A stretch of DNA of 64,000 nucleotides from Clostridium sporogenes (GTDB lineage: Bacteria; Bacillota; Clostridia; Clostridiales; Clostridiaceae): NCBI RefSeq assembly GCF_001020205.1, contig NZ_CP011663.1:1364001-1428000 (forward strand), in the 5' to 3' direction. Within the stretch, counting starts at the first letter, position 1. The number at the start of each line of letters is the position of its first letter. Positions 7,892-16,376 of the stretch are shown here, piece after piece. Under the pieces are notes generated by a model. It was not told the origin of the DNA, did not search any database, and saw only the letters and a list, made by a program, of their open reading frames with translations. The translations under genes and the position numbers were made by a program.

Positions 7892-8941
7892 TTGGTAATT
7901 TTTAAAGGGACTTTATTATTATTACTTTGTTTAAGCGCATTTTCTTTATTTAGTTTAAAAGCGCCAAAAGGAATGAAGGCTATGGGAGCCTTAGCAGATG
8001 CAGCAGTAGCTACTTTTCTTGTAGAGGCATTTCAAAGCTATGTAGGTGGAGATATGTTACATATTAAATTATTAAAAGATACTGGACTAGCAGCAGGCGG
8101 AATGGGCGGAGCAGCAGCAGCTACTTTAGTTCCATTAGCTTTAGGGGTTTCACCAGTATATGCTGTATTAATAGGAGCTTCATGTTATGGATTAGGTATA
8201 TTACCAGGTTTTGTAGCTGGTTATGCACTTTCTTTTATAGTTCCTATAATAGAAAAGAAAGTACCAAAGGGATTAGATTTAATTGTCTGTGTAGCTTTGG
8301 TAGCACCTTTAGCGAGATTAATAGGAAATGGGGCTACTCCGGTTGTAAATGCTACACTATTAAACATAGGAGGCATAATAACAGTAGCAGCTAATGAAAG
8401 CCCAATTATAATGGGATTTATACTAGGTGGAGTTATAACAGTAGTTGCAACAGCACCACTAAGTTCTATGGCGTTAACAGCTATGTTAGGGCTTAAGGGA
8501 TTACCAATGGCTATAGGAGCTCTTTCTGTAATGGGATCTTCTTTTATGAATTTTGTGTTATTTCACAGATTAAAATTTGGAGATAGAAGTACAACTATAT
8601 CAGTTGCAATAGAGCCTCTTACTCAGGCAGACGTAATTTCAGCAAATCCTATACCTGTATATGTTACAAATTTTATAGGTGGTGGACTTGCAGGTATCAT
8701 AGTAACTCACTTTGGATTAATAAATAATGCTACAGGAACGGCAACTCCAATAGCAGGACTTATGGTTATGTATGGATTTAATGATCCTAAGACAGTTACA
8801 ATAGCAGCTTTATGCTGTGCTTTAGTAGGAGCCTGTGCTGGTTTCTTAGGCTCAATCATATTTAAAAACTATAAAATAAGAACTGTTGCAGAATTACAAT
8901 CTGCTTCTGAAGAACAGGAAATTGAGCAAGCTACAGCTTAA
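7892..8941 (+). CDS. PfoR-type PTS EIIC-like membrane protein
   Basis: This 349-residue, highly hydrophobic protein has about nine to ten membrane segments and Gly/Ala-rich signatures (GLAAGGMGGAAAATLVPLAL, NGATPVVNATLLNIGG, LKGLPMAIGALSVMGSSFMN). It matches the PfoR/PTS_EIIC_2 family, named after the regulator of perfringolysin O in C. perfringens; members look like the IIC channel of a PTS but lack IIA/IIB partners. The start is TTG, with AAGGGGAGGA seven bases upstream. The acidic tail (ASEEQEIEQ) is cytoplasmic. It is monocistronic. The substrate is unknown and a toxin-regulator role should not be assumed. Confidence 0.8.
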   Translation: MVIFKGTLLLLLCLSAFSLFSLKAPKGMKAMGALADAAVATFLVEAFQSYVGGDMLHIKLLKDTGLAAGGMGGAAAATLVPLALGVSPVYAVLIGASCYGLGILPGFVAGYALSFIVPIIEKKVPKGLDLIVCVALVAPLARLIGNGATPVVNATLLNIGGIITVAANESPIIMGFILGGVITVVATAPLSSMALTAMLGLKGLPMAIGALSVMGSSFMNFVLFHRLKFGDRSTTISVAIEPLTQADVISANPIPVYVTNFIGGGLAGIIVTHFGLINNATGTATPIAGLMVMYGFNDPKTVTIAALCCALVGACAGFLGSIIFKNYKIRTVAELQSASEEQEIEQATA

Positions 8942-8970
8942 AATACATAGATTAATGAAAAGTAATAGAA

Positions 8971-8999
8971 GAGTCTACTAAGGGTAGGCTCTTTATTTT
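8971..8999 (+). terminator. Intrinsic terminator of the EIIC-like gene
   Basis: GAGTCTAC pairs with GTAGGCTC (one G-U), loop TAAGG, then TTTATTTTG. Confidence 0.8.
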
Positions 9000-9032
9000 G
9001 TTAAAGTGATAAACATTATAAAAAAATAAAAT

Positions 9033-9047
9033 TTTTTTCTGAAAATT
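9033..9047. promoter_or_regulatory. CodY-like box (weak context)
   Basis: The 15-mer TTTTTTCTGAAAATT matches the CodY consensus AATTTTCWGAAAATT at 13 of 15 positions. It lies between two convergent genes, so it may be chance in AT-rich DNA. Confidence 0.3.
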
Positions 9048-9150
9048 AAAAATCCAACTTAATTAGTAAGATTTATACCATTGAAGAAAAGAATTATATA
9101 AATCAATACAAGAATATATTTATTAGTATAATAACAAAAGATTCTAAGAA

Positions 9151-9190
9151 AATTAAAAACCGTACTCCAGTTAAATACTAAAGTGCGGTT
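9151..9190 (-). terminator. Intrinsic terminator of the AGCS symporter gene
   Basis: On the minus strand AACCGCACT pairs with AGTACGGTT (one G-U), followed by TTTTAATTTTC. It lies about 100 bases after the stop. Confidence 0.75.
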
Positions 9191-9290
9191 TAGAAATAAG
9201 TAGATTATTTAAAAAATGTTACTTAAGTTAGTTTATATCAATATTAAAACAGTTTATTATTATAATCAGGTTGATAAATAGTGCTAATAA

Positions 9291-10727
9291 CTATGCTAAT
9301 TTTTCTGATTCTTCACGAGTTGGCCAGCATTCTATATTATTTAAACCTTCAATGCTATCTGCATAAAAAACAGGTTCTATACCTTGTTTCTTTTGTCTAT
9401 CATAATCTTTTAAAGCTGCAAAAGCTATTTTAGATAACATAGCTATAGCGATTAAGTTTATTATAGCCATAAAGCCCATGAATAGATCAGCCATATCCCA
9501 AACTATTTGAATTTTAGCAATAGATCCAAATAGAACCATACCTATTACGCATAATCTATATAAAAATAGACTAGTTTTACTTCCTTTTAAAAATTCGATG
9601 TTTGTTTCTCCATAGTAGTAATTTCCTATTACAGAACTAAAAGCAAAAAGGAATATACAAATTGCTATAAAAGTATTTCCCCAAGAACCTACCTGTGAAC
9701 TTAATGCAGTTTGTGTAAGTTGAATTCCTGTTAAGTCGCTTTTTAAATAGCTACCAGAAATTAAGACTATGAAAGAAGTTGCACTACATATTAATATAGT
9801 ATCTGTAAATACACCTAAAGTTTGAATAAGTCCTTGCTTAGCAGGATGAGTAACATTAGCTGTTGCAGCAGCATTTGGTGCACTTCCCATTCCAGCTTCA
9901 TTAGAAAATAATCCTCTTTTAATCCCCATAAGAACAGCGGCTCCTAAGCCACCACCAACAACCTGTTTTATACCAAAAGCATTTTCTATAATAAGAGAGA
10001 ATATACTAGGAATACTACCTAGATTTCTTAAGATAACAAATAAAGCTACTATTACATAAGTTATTGCCATTATTGGAACTATAATTTCAGTAACCTTAGC
10101 AATTCTTTTAACACCACCAAATATAATAAGAGAGGTAAGGATTGCTAGAATTAATCCTATAATTAAAGTGTTTACACCAAAGGCTTGTTCAAATGCTAAA
10201 GAAATAGTATTTGATTGAACAGAGTTAAATACAAGACCATAACTTATAGTTATTAATATAGAGAATATTATGCCCATCCATTTTTTATTTAAAGCTTTTT
10301 CCATATAATAAGCAGGACCACCTCTAAAGCCATGTTTGTCTTCTACTTTATATATTTGTGCTAAAGTGCTTTCAACAAAACTTGAAGCACCACCGATTAA
10401 AGCTATAATCCACATCCAAAATACAGCACCAGGACCTCCAGAAGCAATAGCAATAGCTACCCCAGCCAAGTTACCAGTACCAACTCTTGAAGCTGTACTT
10501 ATACAGAAGGCCTGAAAAGAAGAAACACCTTTTTTTCCTTTATGTTTCTCTCTACCAGATTTACTTGCACCTTCTCCTAGTAATCTAAACATTTCTTTAA
10601 AATATCTAATTTGAACAAATTTAGATTTAAAAGAGAAGAATAAACCTAAAATTATTAACAATGCTATCAGTATATAAGACCATAGATAATTATTTAATAC
10701 TGATATAAAGTTTTCTAAAAAATTCAT
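9291..10727 (-). CDS. Sodium/proton:alanine-glycine symporter (AGCS family)
   Basis: The 478-residue protein has about ten to eleven membrane helices. AGCS-family signatures are present: SSFQAFCISTASRVGTGNLAGVAIAI near the start and FSNEAGMGSAPNAAATANV in the middle. It imports alanine or glycine with Na+ or H+. I place the start at ATG 10725-10727 because AAAGGTGG lies just upstream and MNFLENF matches family N-termini; a further 21 codons upstream are open but unlikely. It is monocistronic. A second member starts at 63552. Glycine import would feed the glycine reductase encoded 6 kb away, but that link is inferred. Confidence 0.9.
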   Translation of the reverse strand: MNFLENFISVLNNYLWSYILIALLIILGLFFSFKSKFVQIRYFKEMFRLLGEGASKSGREKHKGKKGVSSFQAFCISTASRVGTGNLAGVAIAIASGGPGAVFWMWIIALIGGASSFVESTLAQIYKVEDKHGFRGGPAYYMEKALNKKWMGIIFSILITISYGLVFNSVQSNTISLAFEQAFGVNTLIIGLILAILTSLIIFGGVKRIAKVTEIIVPIMAITYVIVALFVILRNLGSIPSIFSLIIENAFGIKQVVGGGLGAAVLMGIKRGLFSNEAGMGSAPNAAATANVTHPAKQGLIQTLGVFTDTILICSATSFIVLISGSYLKSDLTGIQLTQTALSSQVGSWGNTFIAICIFLFAFSSVIGNYYYGETNIEFLKGSKTSLFLYRLCVIGMVLFGSIAKIQIVWDMADLFMGFMAIINLIAIAMLSKIAFAALKDYDRQKKQGIEPVFYADSIEGLNNIECWPTREESEKLA

Positions 10728-11281
10728 ATAATTTCCACCTTTCCAAATATTTTTTATGTTTATTAAATTATTTACTTTATATAAATACATTTAAAATTGT
10801 ATCAGAAAATAATATGAATATCAATTTAAAGTGTATTCTGAAAAATGAACTTAAAAAATCAAAAGTTGCTTTACTTGGATAGAAGCTTTATTACAACTAA
10901 AATAGTGGAAAAATTTTTATAAAATTATAAAAAATATATATAAATATAATATATAATTTTTATAATTTATTTGCATTAAAAATTGCAATGATATTCAAAA
11001 TGTTACTTTAAAAATAACTTGATTTTTATAATATTGTTGCATTTAATGGAAATAATTATAAATAAGTATGAAAAAATCCATATTTTTATAAAAACATGGA
11101 AAATAAATACAATTGTCGGTGAAAGAAAAACTTCATAAATTTAAATTTATTATGAAAAAAATTATATAATAATAAATTGATTTTTTGTAATAAAAATTTT
11201 GAAAGTTTTTATTTATAAAATTCATATTCAATATAGTATGACAATTTTAAAATTTTAAAAATGACATTATTAATAAAACTT

Positions 11282-11440
11282 TTCAAATGAGGGTTTCTTT
11301 ATAAATTTTTCTTATTTGATTTATAAAAAAATATAATATATACTAGTTTTGTTGGTAAATAAAAATTTACCTAGAGGAACTTTATAATATTACCCCAAAA
11401 AACCCAAAAACTACAGTTATAAGAGACCCTCTTGTTTGAA
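11282..11440. repeat. Imperfect inverted repeat enclosing a promoter-like sequence
   Basis: The left arm 11282-11304 (TTCAAA-T-GAGGGT-TTC-TTTATAA) is complementary to the right arm 11417-11440 (TTATAA-GAG-ACCCTC-TTG-TTTGAA), with two small bulges and one G-U. A second partial copy of the left arm, GAGGAACTTTATAA at 11375-11388, can pair with the same right arm. So two pairings are mutually exclusive. Confidence 0.6.
11316..11344 (+). promoter_or_regulatory. Promoter of the candidate structured RNA
   Basis: TTGATT, 17-base spacer, TATACT. The predicted start is near G11351. Confidence 0.55.
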
Positions 11441-11543
11441 GGTTTTAAAATATTACTTTTAAAACCAAAAGAGAACTTCATAACGTATTTAAAGTAAAAA
11501 GAAACACAATTATAATTGTGTTTCTTTTTACTTTTTTTATTTT
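11351..11543 (+). ncRNA. Candidate structured small RNA, about 190 nt
   Basis: Between a plausible promoter and a very strong terminator lies a series of stems with no ORF. GGTAAAT/ATTTACC is at 11354-11371. GAGGAACTTTATAA pairs with TTATAAGAGACCCTC (11375-11431) across an A/C-rich loop. GTTTGAAGGTTTTAAAA pairs with TTTTAAAACC..CTTCATAAC (11434-11483). No flanking gene is close enough to be an obvious cis target: the next is 340 bases away. It does not show the closing stem expected of 6S RNA, and I cannot match it to a known class. Function unknown. Confidence 0.5.
11490..11543 (+). terminator. Very strong intrinsic terminator
   Basis: A perfect 21-bp inverted repeat (AAAGTAAAAAGAAACACAATT and its complement) is followed by TTTTTTTATTTTT. 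There is no coding gene directly upstream on this strand, which points to a non-coding transcript. Confidence 0.8.
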
Positions 11544-11882
11544 TAAAAACTCCTACATTAAATTAAAGGAGAGTTAGGATAATAAGGTTAGTATAAATTA
11601 AATACAAGGGATTTTTGCAAGAGAAGGAAATCCTTCTAATTTATATATTATGAATATAAATATATTATTGATATATGTAATTTGAAAAACCTTGAAAAAG
11701 CATGGAAAAGCGTATAATTTTTAAAAATAAAGACTAGTATACCTTACAAATTTAATAATATAAAAATACAGTGAAAAAATAGAGTATATTAGACTTTACT
11801 ATAATTCAATATTATTGTAAAATGATGCAAATAATAAAAATTCAACACATAAATTATATGGAAATTTGAAGGGAGCTAGATT

Positions 11883-12191
11883 ATGTGTAAAATGATAACC
11901 CAAGGCAGCGAAAAAGTCTGTATTGGGGAAAATGCTATAGCTATAAATGGAGCTATAAATATACCAAAGGGTGAAGATAGAGAAAAATTTTTTAAGGAAT
12001 TTACAAAATGGCTAAAAAATAATAATTGTTCATTTTTTGGTATGACAAATTATGTTGAAACAGAAAAGGAAGCAAAGGAAAAAGCAAAAGAAATATTATT
12101 TGATTATGCTAGTGAAGAATTAGAAAAAAATTTAGAGAACTTTGAGGATGAAGAAAAGATAATACAATTATCTAAATTTAAAGCTTTATAA
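11883..12191 (+). CDS. Hypothetical protein, 102 residues
   Basis: I do not recognise the family. The protein is soluble and begins with a Cys-containing segment (MCKMITQGSEKVCIGENAIAI), then INIPKGEDREKFFKEFTKWL and a highly charged C-terminal helix (about 60-95) rich in Glu and Lys that could form a coiled coil. AAGGGAG lies nine bases before the ATG. It is monocistronic. Codon use is like that of its neighbours and the RBS is good, so it is probably expressed. Confidence 0.65.
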   Translation: MCKMITQGSEKVCIGENAIAINGAINIPKGEDREKFFKEFTKWLKNNNCSFFGMTNYVETEKEAKEKAKEILFDYASEELEKNLENFEDEEKIIQLSKFKAL

Positions 12192-12543
12192 AATTTCAGA
12201 TTTTTGGTATTTATTAAAGCATTTAAATAATCCTTAGATTATAATTTTAGAATAAATTTAATTAATATAAAAAAAATAGAATTAAGATATATTTTAATTA
12301 TAAATATAATATTTATTTACATAAATATAGTTAAACATTTCATAAAAATATTTTTATGGAATGTTTTTTTATTTATATATAAACTATATATCAAAGGAAT
12401 GTGGTTAAAAATAAAATCTATTGGGGATGATTAATTCTTAATACTTCCTTAAATACAGTAAAAATCTATTAGTATATTATTGCTATAATGATAAAATTTG
12501 TTATATAGTAAATTATAATAATGGATTTTAATGGGGGCGTAAA
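12192..12543. other. Intergenic stretch, 352 bases
   Basis: It holds the terminator at 12333-12371 and the promoter region of the lipoprotein gene. I see nothing else. Confidence 0.4.
12333..12371 (+). terminator. Intrinsic terminator
   Basis: AAACATTTCATAAAAA pairs with TTTTTATGGAATGTTT (one G-U), followed by Ts. It lies 140 bases after the stop at 12191. Confidence 0.7.
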
Positions 12544-13290
12544 ATGAATATTAAAAAGATTTTTTCAATATTTACATTAGTGGTGATAATTTTTGCTACA
12601 GCATGTACCAATAAAGAAGAAAAACACAATGTAAGTTATACAAATGAAAAACCAAAAGAAGAAACAAAAATTGTAGATACTAATGGAGCGGAAAAAACAA
12701 AACTTAATCTAAATTTTGGAGCAGGTAAATTAAATATAAGTGGTAATGAAGAAAAGCTTATGAAGGGTAAATTTATATACAGTAAAAATGAGTGGAAACC
12801 TGAAATAAAATATGAAGTTAAAGGTAGAGAAGGAGCACTTGCAATTTCTCAATCTTCATTAAATGGAGGGAATATATCTTTAAATAAAAAGGAATATAAT
12901 GAATGGAATATAAATTTAAATGAAAAAATACCTATGGAAATAAAATTAAATCTAGGAGCAGGAGAATTTAAAGCAGATTTGAATAAGATAAATTTAAAAG
13001 AATTAAACGTTGAGATGGGAGTAGGAAAAGTAGATCTAGATATATCAGGCAATTATAAAAACAATGTTAAAGTAGATATACAAGGTGGAGTTGGAGAAGC
13101 CACTGTATATTTACCTAAATCCATAGGAGTTAAAATAAAAGCTGAAAAAGGAGTAGGAGCAGTTAACGCTAATGGATTTATAGTAGAAGGGGAAAATATC
13201 TATAAAAATTCTCAATATGGAAAAAGTAAAAATAGTATAGAGGTTAACATTGAAGCTGGAGTGGGAGCCATTAATATAAAACAAAAGTAA
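12544..13290 (+). CDS. Toast-rack / DUF4097-like surface lipoprotein
   Basis: The 248-residue protein has a lipoprotein signal peptide ending at Cys21 (FATAC). A short Lys/Glu linker follows, then a beta-rich domain of repeating strands carrying Gly-[AV]-Gly turns: NFGAGKLNISG, LNLGAGEFKADL, MGVGKVDLDISG, GGVGEATVYLP, KGVGAVNANG, EAGVGAINIKQ. This is the toast-rack (DUF2154/LiaF C-terminal-like) beta-solenoid pattern. Such domains occur in cell-envelope stress proteins, but this one has no linked two-component system. GGGGGCGT precedes the ATG. It is monocistronic. Confidence 0.8.
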   Translation: MNIKKIFSIFTLVVIIFATACTNKEEKHNVSYTNEKPKEETKIVDTNGAEKTKLNLNFGAGKLNISGNEEKLMKGKFIYSKNEWKPEIKYEVKGREGALAISQSSLNGGNISLNKKEYNEWNINLNEKIPMEIKLNLGAGEFKADLNKINLKELNVEMGVGKVDLDISGNYKNNVKVDIQGGVGEATVYLPKSIGVKIKAEKGVGAVNANGFIVEGENIYKNSQYGKSKNSIEVNIEAGVGAINIKQK

Positions 13291-13608
13291 ATAAATATTT
13301 AAATTAAGTAAATTATATAGTCATTGTTAAGAAAAATAAATATAAATTAATAATTAATCAAATATTAAAAGCCATAATAATAAGGTTACTTTATTCTATT
13401 AATAGGAATAAGTAACCTTATTATTATAATTTATATAAAAGCAATTAATCTATAATATAAGTTGAGTTGAATTTAATATATAAATAAATGTGAATAAAAT
13501 TATATATATAACTAAACCTATATACATAAGGAAAATATTGTGATAAAATATAAATATAATAAATAATAAAAACTATATAACAATTATTATTAAAGAGGAA
13601 GTGATTAT
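13291..13608. other. Intergenic stretch, 318 bases
   Basis: It holds the terminator at 13376-13427, then AT-rich promoter-like sequence (TGTGATAAAATATAAATATAATAAATAAT) before the glutaredoxin gene. Nothing else is seen. Confidence 0.4.
13376..13427 (+). terminator. Intrinsic terminator of the toast-rack lipoprotein gene
   Basis: AATAATAAGGTTACTT..TATTC pairs with GGAATA..AGTAACCTTATTATT. This is a long stem, effective in either direction. Confidence 0.75.
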
Positions 13609-13836
13609 GTGATTAAAGTATATACAACAGAAGGTTGTCCATGGTGCACAAAAGCAAAGACATATTTAAAAACAAAAGGAATAGTATTTCAGGAACTAAA
13701 TATTGAAAAAGATGAGAAAGCAAGAGATGAAATGGTTCAAAAATCAAACCAAAGAGGTGTACCTGTATTAGATATAGATGGATCAATTATAATAGGATTT
13801 AATAAACCAGCTATAGATGAAGCTATAAATTCATAA
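13609..13836 (+). CDS. Glutaredoxin-like (NrdH/YruB type) protein
   Basis: This 75-residue thioredoxin-fold protein has the redox motif CPWC at residues 10-13, the cis-Pro segment RGVPVLDIDG (54-63) and a GFN step. Such proteins reduce disulfides using thioredoxin reductase rather than glutathione in clostridia. The start is GTG 13609: the nearby ATG at 13606 runs straight into TGA. GAGGAAG lies upstream. It is convergent with gapN, and the two share a terminator. The nearby trxR-like gene may supply its electrons. Confidence 0.85.
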   Translation: MIKVYTTEGCPWCTKAKTYLKTKGIVFQELNIEKDEKARDEMVQKSNQRGVPVLDIDGSIIIGFNKPAIDEAINS

Positions 13837-13869
13837 AATAAGGAAGTTGCGATGCAACTTCCTTATTTT
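13835..13869. terminator. Bidirectional terminator between glutaredoxin and gapN
   Basis: AAAATAAGGAAGTTGC pairs perfectly with GCAACTTCCTTATTTT around the triloop GAT. The stem overlaps the end of both genes. Confidence 0.85.
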
Positions 13870-15328
13870 ATGAATTTATATTTAAAACTATAGCTTTAGG
13901 TCTAGACATAGCTTCTATAGAATATTTTATACCTTGAGTACCAAGACCGGAGGCTTTAATACCTGAGAATGGGAAATGGTCTGGTCCTCTTTCTGGTTTA
14001 TTATTAATTTGGACTGTACCTACTTCTAATTTTTCTGCTACATAAAAAGCTTTATTTATTTCTTTTGTGAATATAGATGCTTGAAGACCATATTCAGATT
14101 CATTAGCTATTTTTATAGCTTCATCTATATCCTTAACTCTTATTATTGGGAGTATTGGGGCAAAGGGTTCCTCCCAAGCCAATCTCATGTCCAATGTAAC
14201 ATTATCAAACAAAGTAGGATAAATTAAATTACCTTCTCTTTTTCCGCCTGCTAATAATGTAGCTCCTTTATCTTTAGCTTCTTGCATCAAAGCTTCAGCA
14301 TAATCTGCAGCTTTATCATCTATTAATGGAACAATATCCACCTGCTCTTTTAAAGGATTTCCTACTTTTAAAGATTCCACTTTTTGTTTTACTTTTTTAA
14401 CTAGCGTGTCTGCTATTTTGTCTAGAACTAATATTCTCTTAACAGCAGTACATCTTTGGCCAGAATAAGAGTAGGCTCCAGATACTATATTTTTAGCTGC
14501 TAAATCTAGATCTGCATCTTCTAAAACTATAGCAGCGTCTTTTCCTCCTAATTCCATTAGCATAGGTTTCATAACAGAAATGTGGGATATTTTTTTCCCT
14601 ACTTCTGTGCTTCCAGTGAAATTTATAAAATCAATCATAGGATGAGAAACTATATAATCACCTATTTCACTACCTTTACCTGTAATTGTATTTAAAACTC
14701 CAGAGGGAAGACCAGCCTCTTCAAAAACTTTTACCAAATGAAGAGCACTTATGTTACCCTGAGTAGCAGGTTTTAAAACTACACTATTTCCAGCCATTAA
14801 AGCTGGAGCTATTTTAGAGCCAGATAAGTTAACTGGATAGTTAAAGGGAGAAATAGCTAAAACTACACCTAAGGGTACTCTATTGACTATAGATATTTTC
14901 CCTTTGGAATTTCCTGGGAAGGAATCTCCAGGTAAGGTTTCTCCTACCATATTTTTTGCGGTATCTGCAGAAAATCTTATATAATCAGCAGTTCTACGGA
15001 CTTCTGAAATAGAACTTTTTTTATCCTTAGCAATTTCTTTAGTCATTATATCAGCCATTTCTTCAGCTTTTTCATCCAATATATTAGCAGCTTTTAATAG
15101 GATAGTTGCTTTTTCGTTTATAGGTATTTCATTCCAATAGGATTGAGCTTTTTTAGCATTTTTTATAGCTAAGTCCACTTCCTCTTTACTCATGGAAGGG
15201 ACTTTACCTACCAAAGAACCATCTATAGGAGAGTTTATTTCTATAAAGTTATTTGTTTTACTATTTACCCATTGTCCTCCTATAAAATTTTTATATAAAT
15301 TGTTTTCTACGCATAGATTTTTAAACAT
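13868..15328 (-). CDS. gapN: NADP-dependent non-phosphorylating glyceraldehyde-3-phosphate dehydrogenase
   Basis: This is a 486-residue ALDH-superfamily enzyme. The catalytic Cys sits in SYSGQRCTAVKR (about 290), the general-base Glu in MLMELGGKDA and the cofactor segment in INFTGSTEVGKK. The C-terminal RGPDHFPFSG..GLGTQGIKYSIE block is typical of GapN, which oxidises glyceraldehyde-3-phosphate to 3-phosphoglycerate with NADP+ in one step, without ATP yield. It therefore makes NADPH. The gene lies 39 bases downstream of the thioredoxin reductase-like gene on the same strand, with AGAGGTG before its ATG. Co-expression would couple NADPH supply to thiol reduction. Confidence 0.88.
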   Translation of the reverse strand: MFKNLCVENNLYKNFIGGQWVNSKTNNFIEINSPIDGSLVGKVPSMSKEEVDLAIKNAKKAQSYWNEIPINEKATILLKAANILDEKAEEMADIMTKEIAKDKKSSISEVRRTADYIRFSADTAKNMVGETLPGDSFPGNSKGKISIVNRVPLGVVLAISPFNYPVNLSGSKIAPALMAGNSVVLKPATQGNISALHLVKVFEEAGLPSGVLNTITGKGSEIGDYIVSHPMIDFINFTGSTEVGKKISHISVMKPMLMELGGKDAAIVLEDADLDLAAKNIVSGAYSYSGQRCTAVKRILVLDKIADTLVKKVKQKVESLKVGNPLKEQVDIVPLIDDKAADYAEALMQEAKDKGATLLAGGKREGNLIYPTLFDNVTLDMRLAWEEPFAPILPIIRVKDIDEAIKIANESEYGLQASIFTKEINKAFYVAEKLEVGTVQINNKPERGPDHFPFSGIKASGLGTQGIKYSIEAMSRPKAIVLNINS

Positions 15329-15367
15329 ATAGACACCTCTAATCTTTTCTTTTGTAATATATAAACA

Positions 15368-16309
15368 TTATTTTTCTCTTGTTTTTTCGATAATATATTT
15401 TTCAGCAGCTAATGCAGCAATAGTTCCATCAGCTACAGCAGTAGTTATTTGGCGAAATTGCTTTTCTCTAACATCTCCAGCCGCATAAACACCTTTTATA
15501 TTGGTTTCCATGTTTTCATTAGTTTTAATATATCCTTTAGGAGTTAAAGATATATATTCTTTAAATAATTCCGTTTTAGGTTCTGAACCTATAAATCCAA
15601 AAATTCCATCTAATTTTAATTCTTTTTCTTCTTTTGTTTTAACGTTTTTAATTAAAGCTTTATCTACAAAATTTGAACCATAAGCATCTACTAAATCCCA
15701 GTTGTATAGTATTTCTATTTTAGGACTGTTTTCAACTTCTTGTAGTGTGGCTTTTTCACCTTTAAAATAATCATATCTTCTTATCATATATACTTTTGAA
15801 GCAAATTTAGTTAAAAACAAAGCTTCTTCTAAGGCAGCATTTCCACCGCCAATTACTCCAACAGTTTTACTTTCGTACATAGCACCATCACAAATAGCAC
15901 AGTAGTGTATACCTTTCCCAGAAAACTTACTCTCACTAGGAATAGGAAGTTTTCTAGCTGTAGCACCAGTAGATATAATTAAGGTTGTTGGTTTGTATAT
16001 ATATTGTGAAGTTTCAACTATTTTTTCATTATTATTTAATTGAATTTTTTCTACCATATCAAATTCATCTATAATAGCACCTAGATCTGTAGCTTGTTCT
16101 TGCATTAAGTCTGCTAGATGGCTACCTTCAATTTTTTTAAATCCGGGATAGTTTTCAATAGTATAGCTACTTCTAACTTGACCACCAATTATTCCATTTT
16201 CAATTAAAATCATGTTAAGTTTAGCTCTAGCAGCATATATAGCAGCAGATAATCCTGCAGGACCTGCACCTATAATCATTAAATCTAAATTTTTATTTTT
16301 TTTATTCAT
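15368..16309 (-). CDS. Thioredoxin reductase-like FAD/NAD(P) flavoprotein
   Basis: The 313-residue protein has the FAD-binding GAGPAGLSAAIYAARA near the N-terminus (13-28), the redox-active CAICDG (about 137-142), a nucleotide-binding GGGNAALEEALFLTKFA and the C-terminal FAD motif GVYAAGDVREK. It transfers electrons from a reduced nucleotide to thioredoxin-like partners. The NADPH-recognition segment reads IRRYDYFKGEK where the paralogue at 20336 has the canonical HRRDALRG, so nucleotide preference may differ. AAGGGGTGA precedes the ATG. It is first gene of a unit with gapN. It could also serve the glutaredoxin at 13609. Confidence 0.85.
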   Translation of the reverse strand: MNKKNKNLDLMIIGAGPAGLSAAIYAARAKLNMILIENGIIGGQVRSSYTIENYPGFKKIEGSHLADLMQEQATDLGAIIDEFDMVEKIQLNNNEKIVETSQYIYKPTTLIISTGATARKLPIPSESKFSGKGIHYCAICDGAMYESKTVGVIGGGNAALEEALFLTKFASKVYMIRRYDYFKGEKATLQEVENSPKIEILYNWDLVDAYGSNFVDKALIKNVKTKEEKELKLDGIFGFIGSEPKTELFKEYISLTPKGYIKTNENMETNIKGVYAAGDVREKQFRQITTAVADGTIAALAAEKYIIEKTREK

Positions 16310-16326
16310 ATAAAATCACCCCTTAT

Positions 16327-16376
16327 TACCCTAATAGGGTATACCTTAATTATACTACTTTTTTCTTATTTAACAA
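16327..16376 (-). promoter_or_regulatory. Promoter with palindromic CsoR/CstR-like operator
   Basis: On the minus strand TTGTTA (16371-16376), a 16-base spacer and TATAAT (16349-16354) form a good promoter. A perfect 15-base palindrome, TACCCTA-A-TAGGGTA (16327-16341), lies over the expected transcription start. CsoR/CstR-family sites have the ATACCC..GGGTAT form. Regulation by copper, sulfide/persulfide or a related signal is inferred; no such regulator gene is in the window. Confidence 0.55.

Larger units (their letters stand above)
10728..11882. other. 1.1-kb non-coding region
   Basis: No ORF here has both an RBS and protein-like composition. It holds the promoter region of the AGCS gene at its left end, a candidate structured RNA with promoter and terminator (11316-11543), and a short AAGGAAATCCTT hairpin near 11630. 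The rest is AT-rich sequence leading to the gene at 11883. Confidence 0.6.

Noticed and set aside
11351..11543. 6S RNA or RNase P RNA
   Set aside because: The 5' and 3' ends do not form the closing stem and central bubble of 6S, and the length and conserved cores of RNase P RNA are absent.
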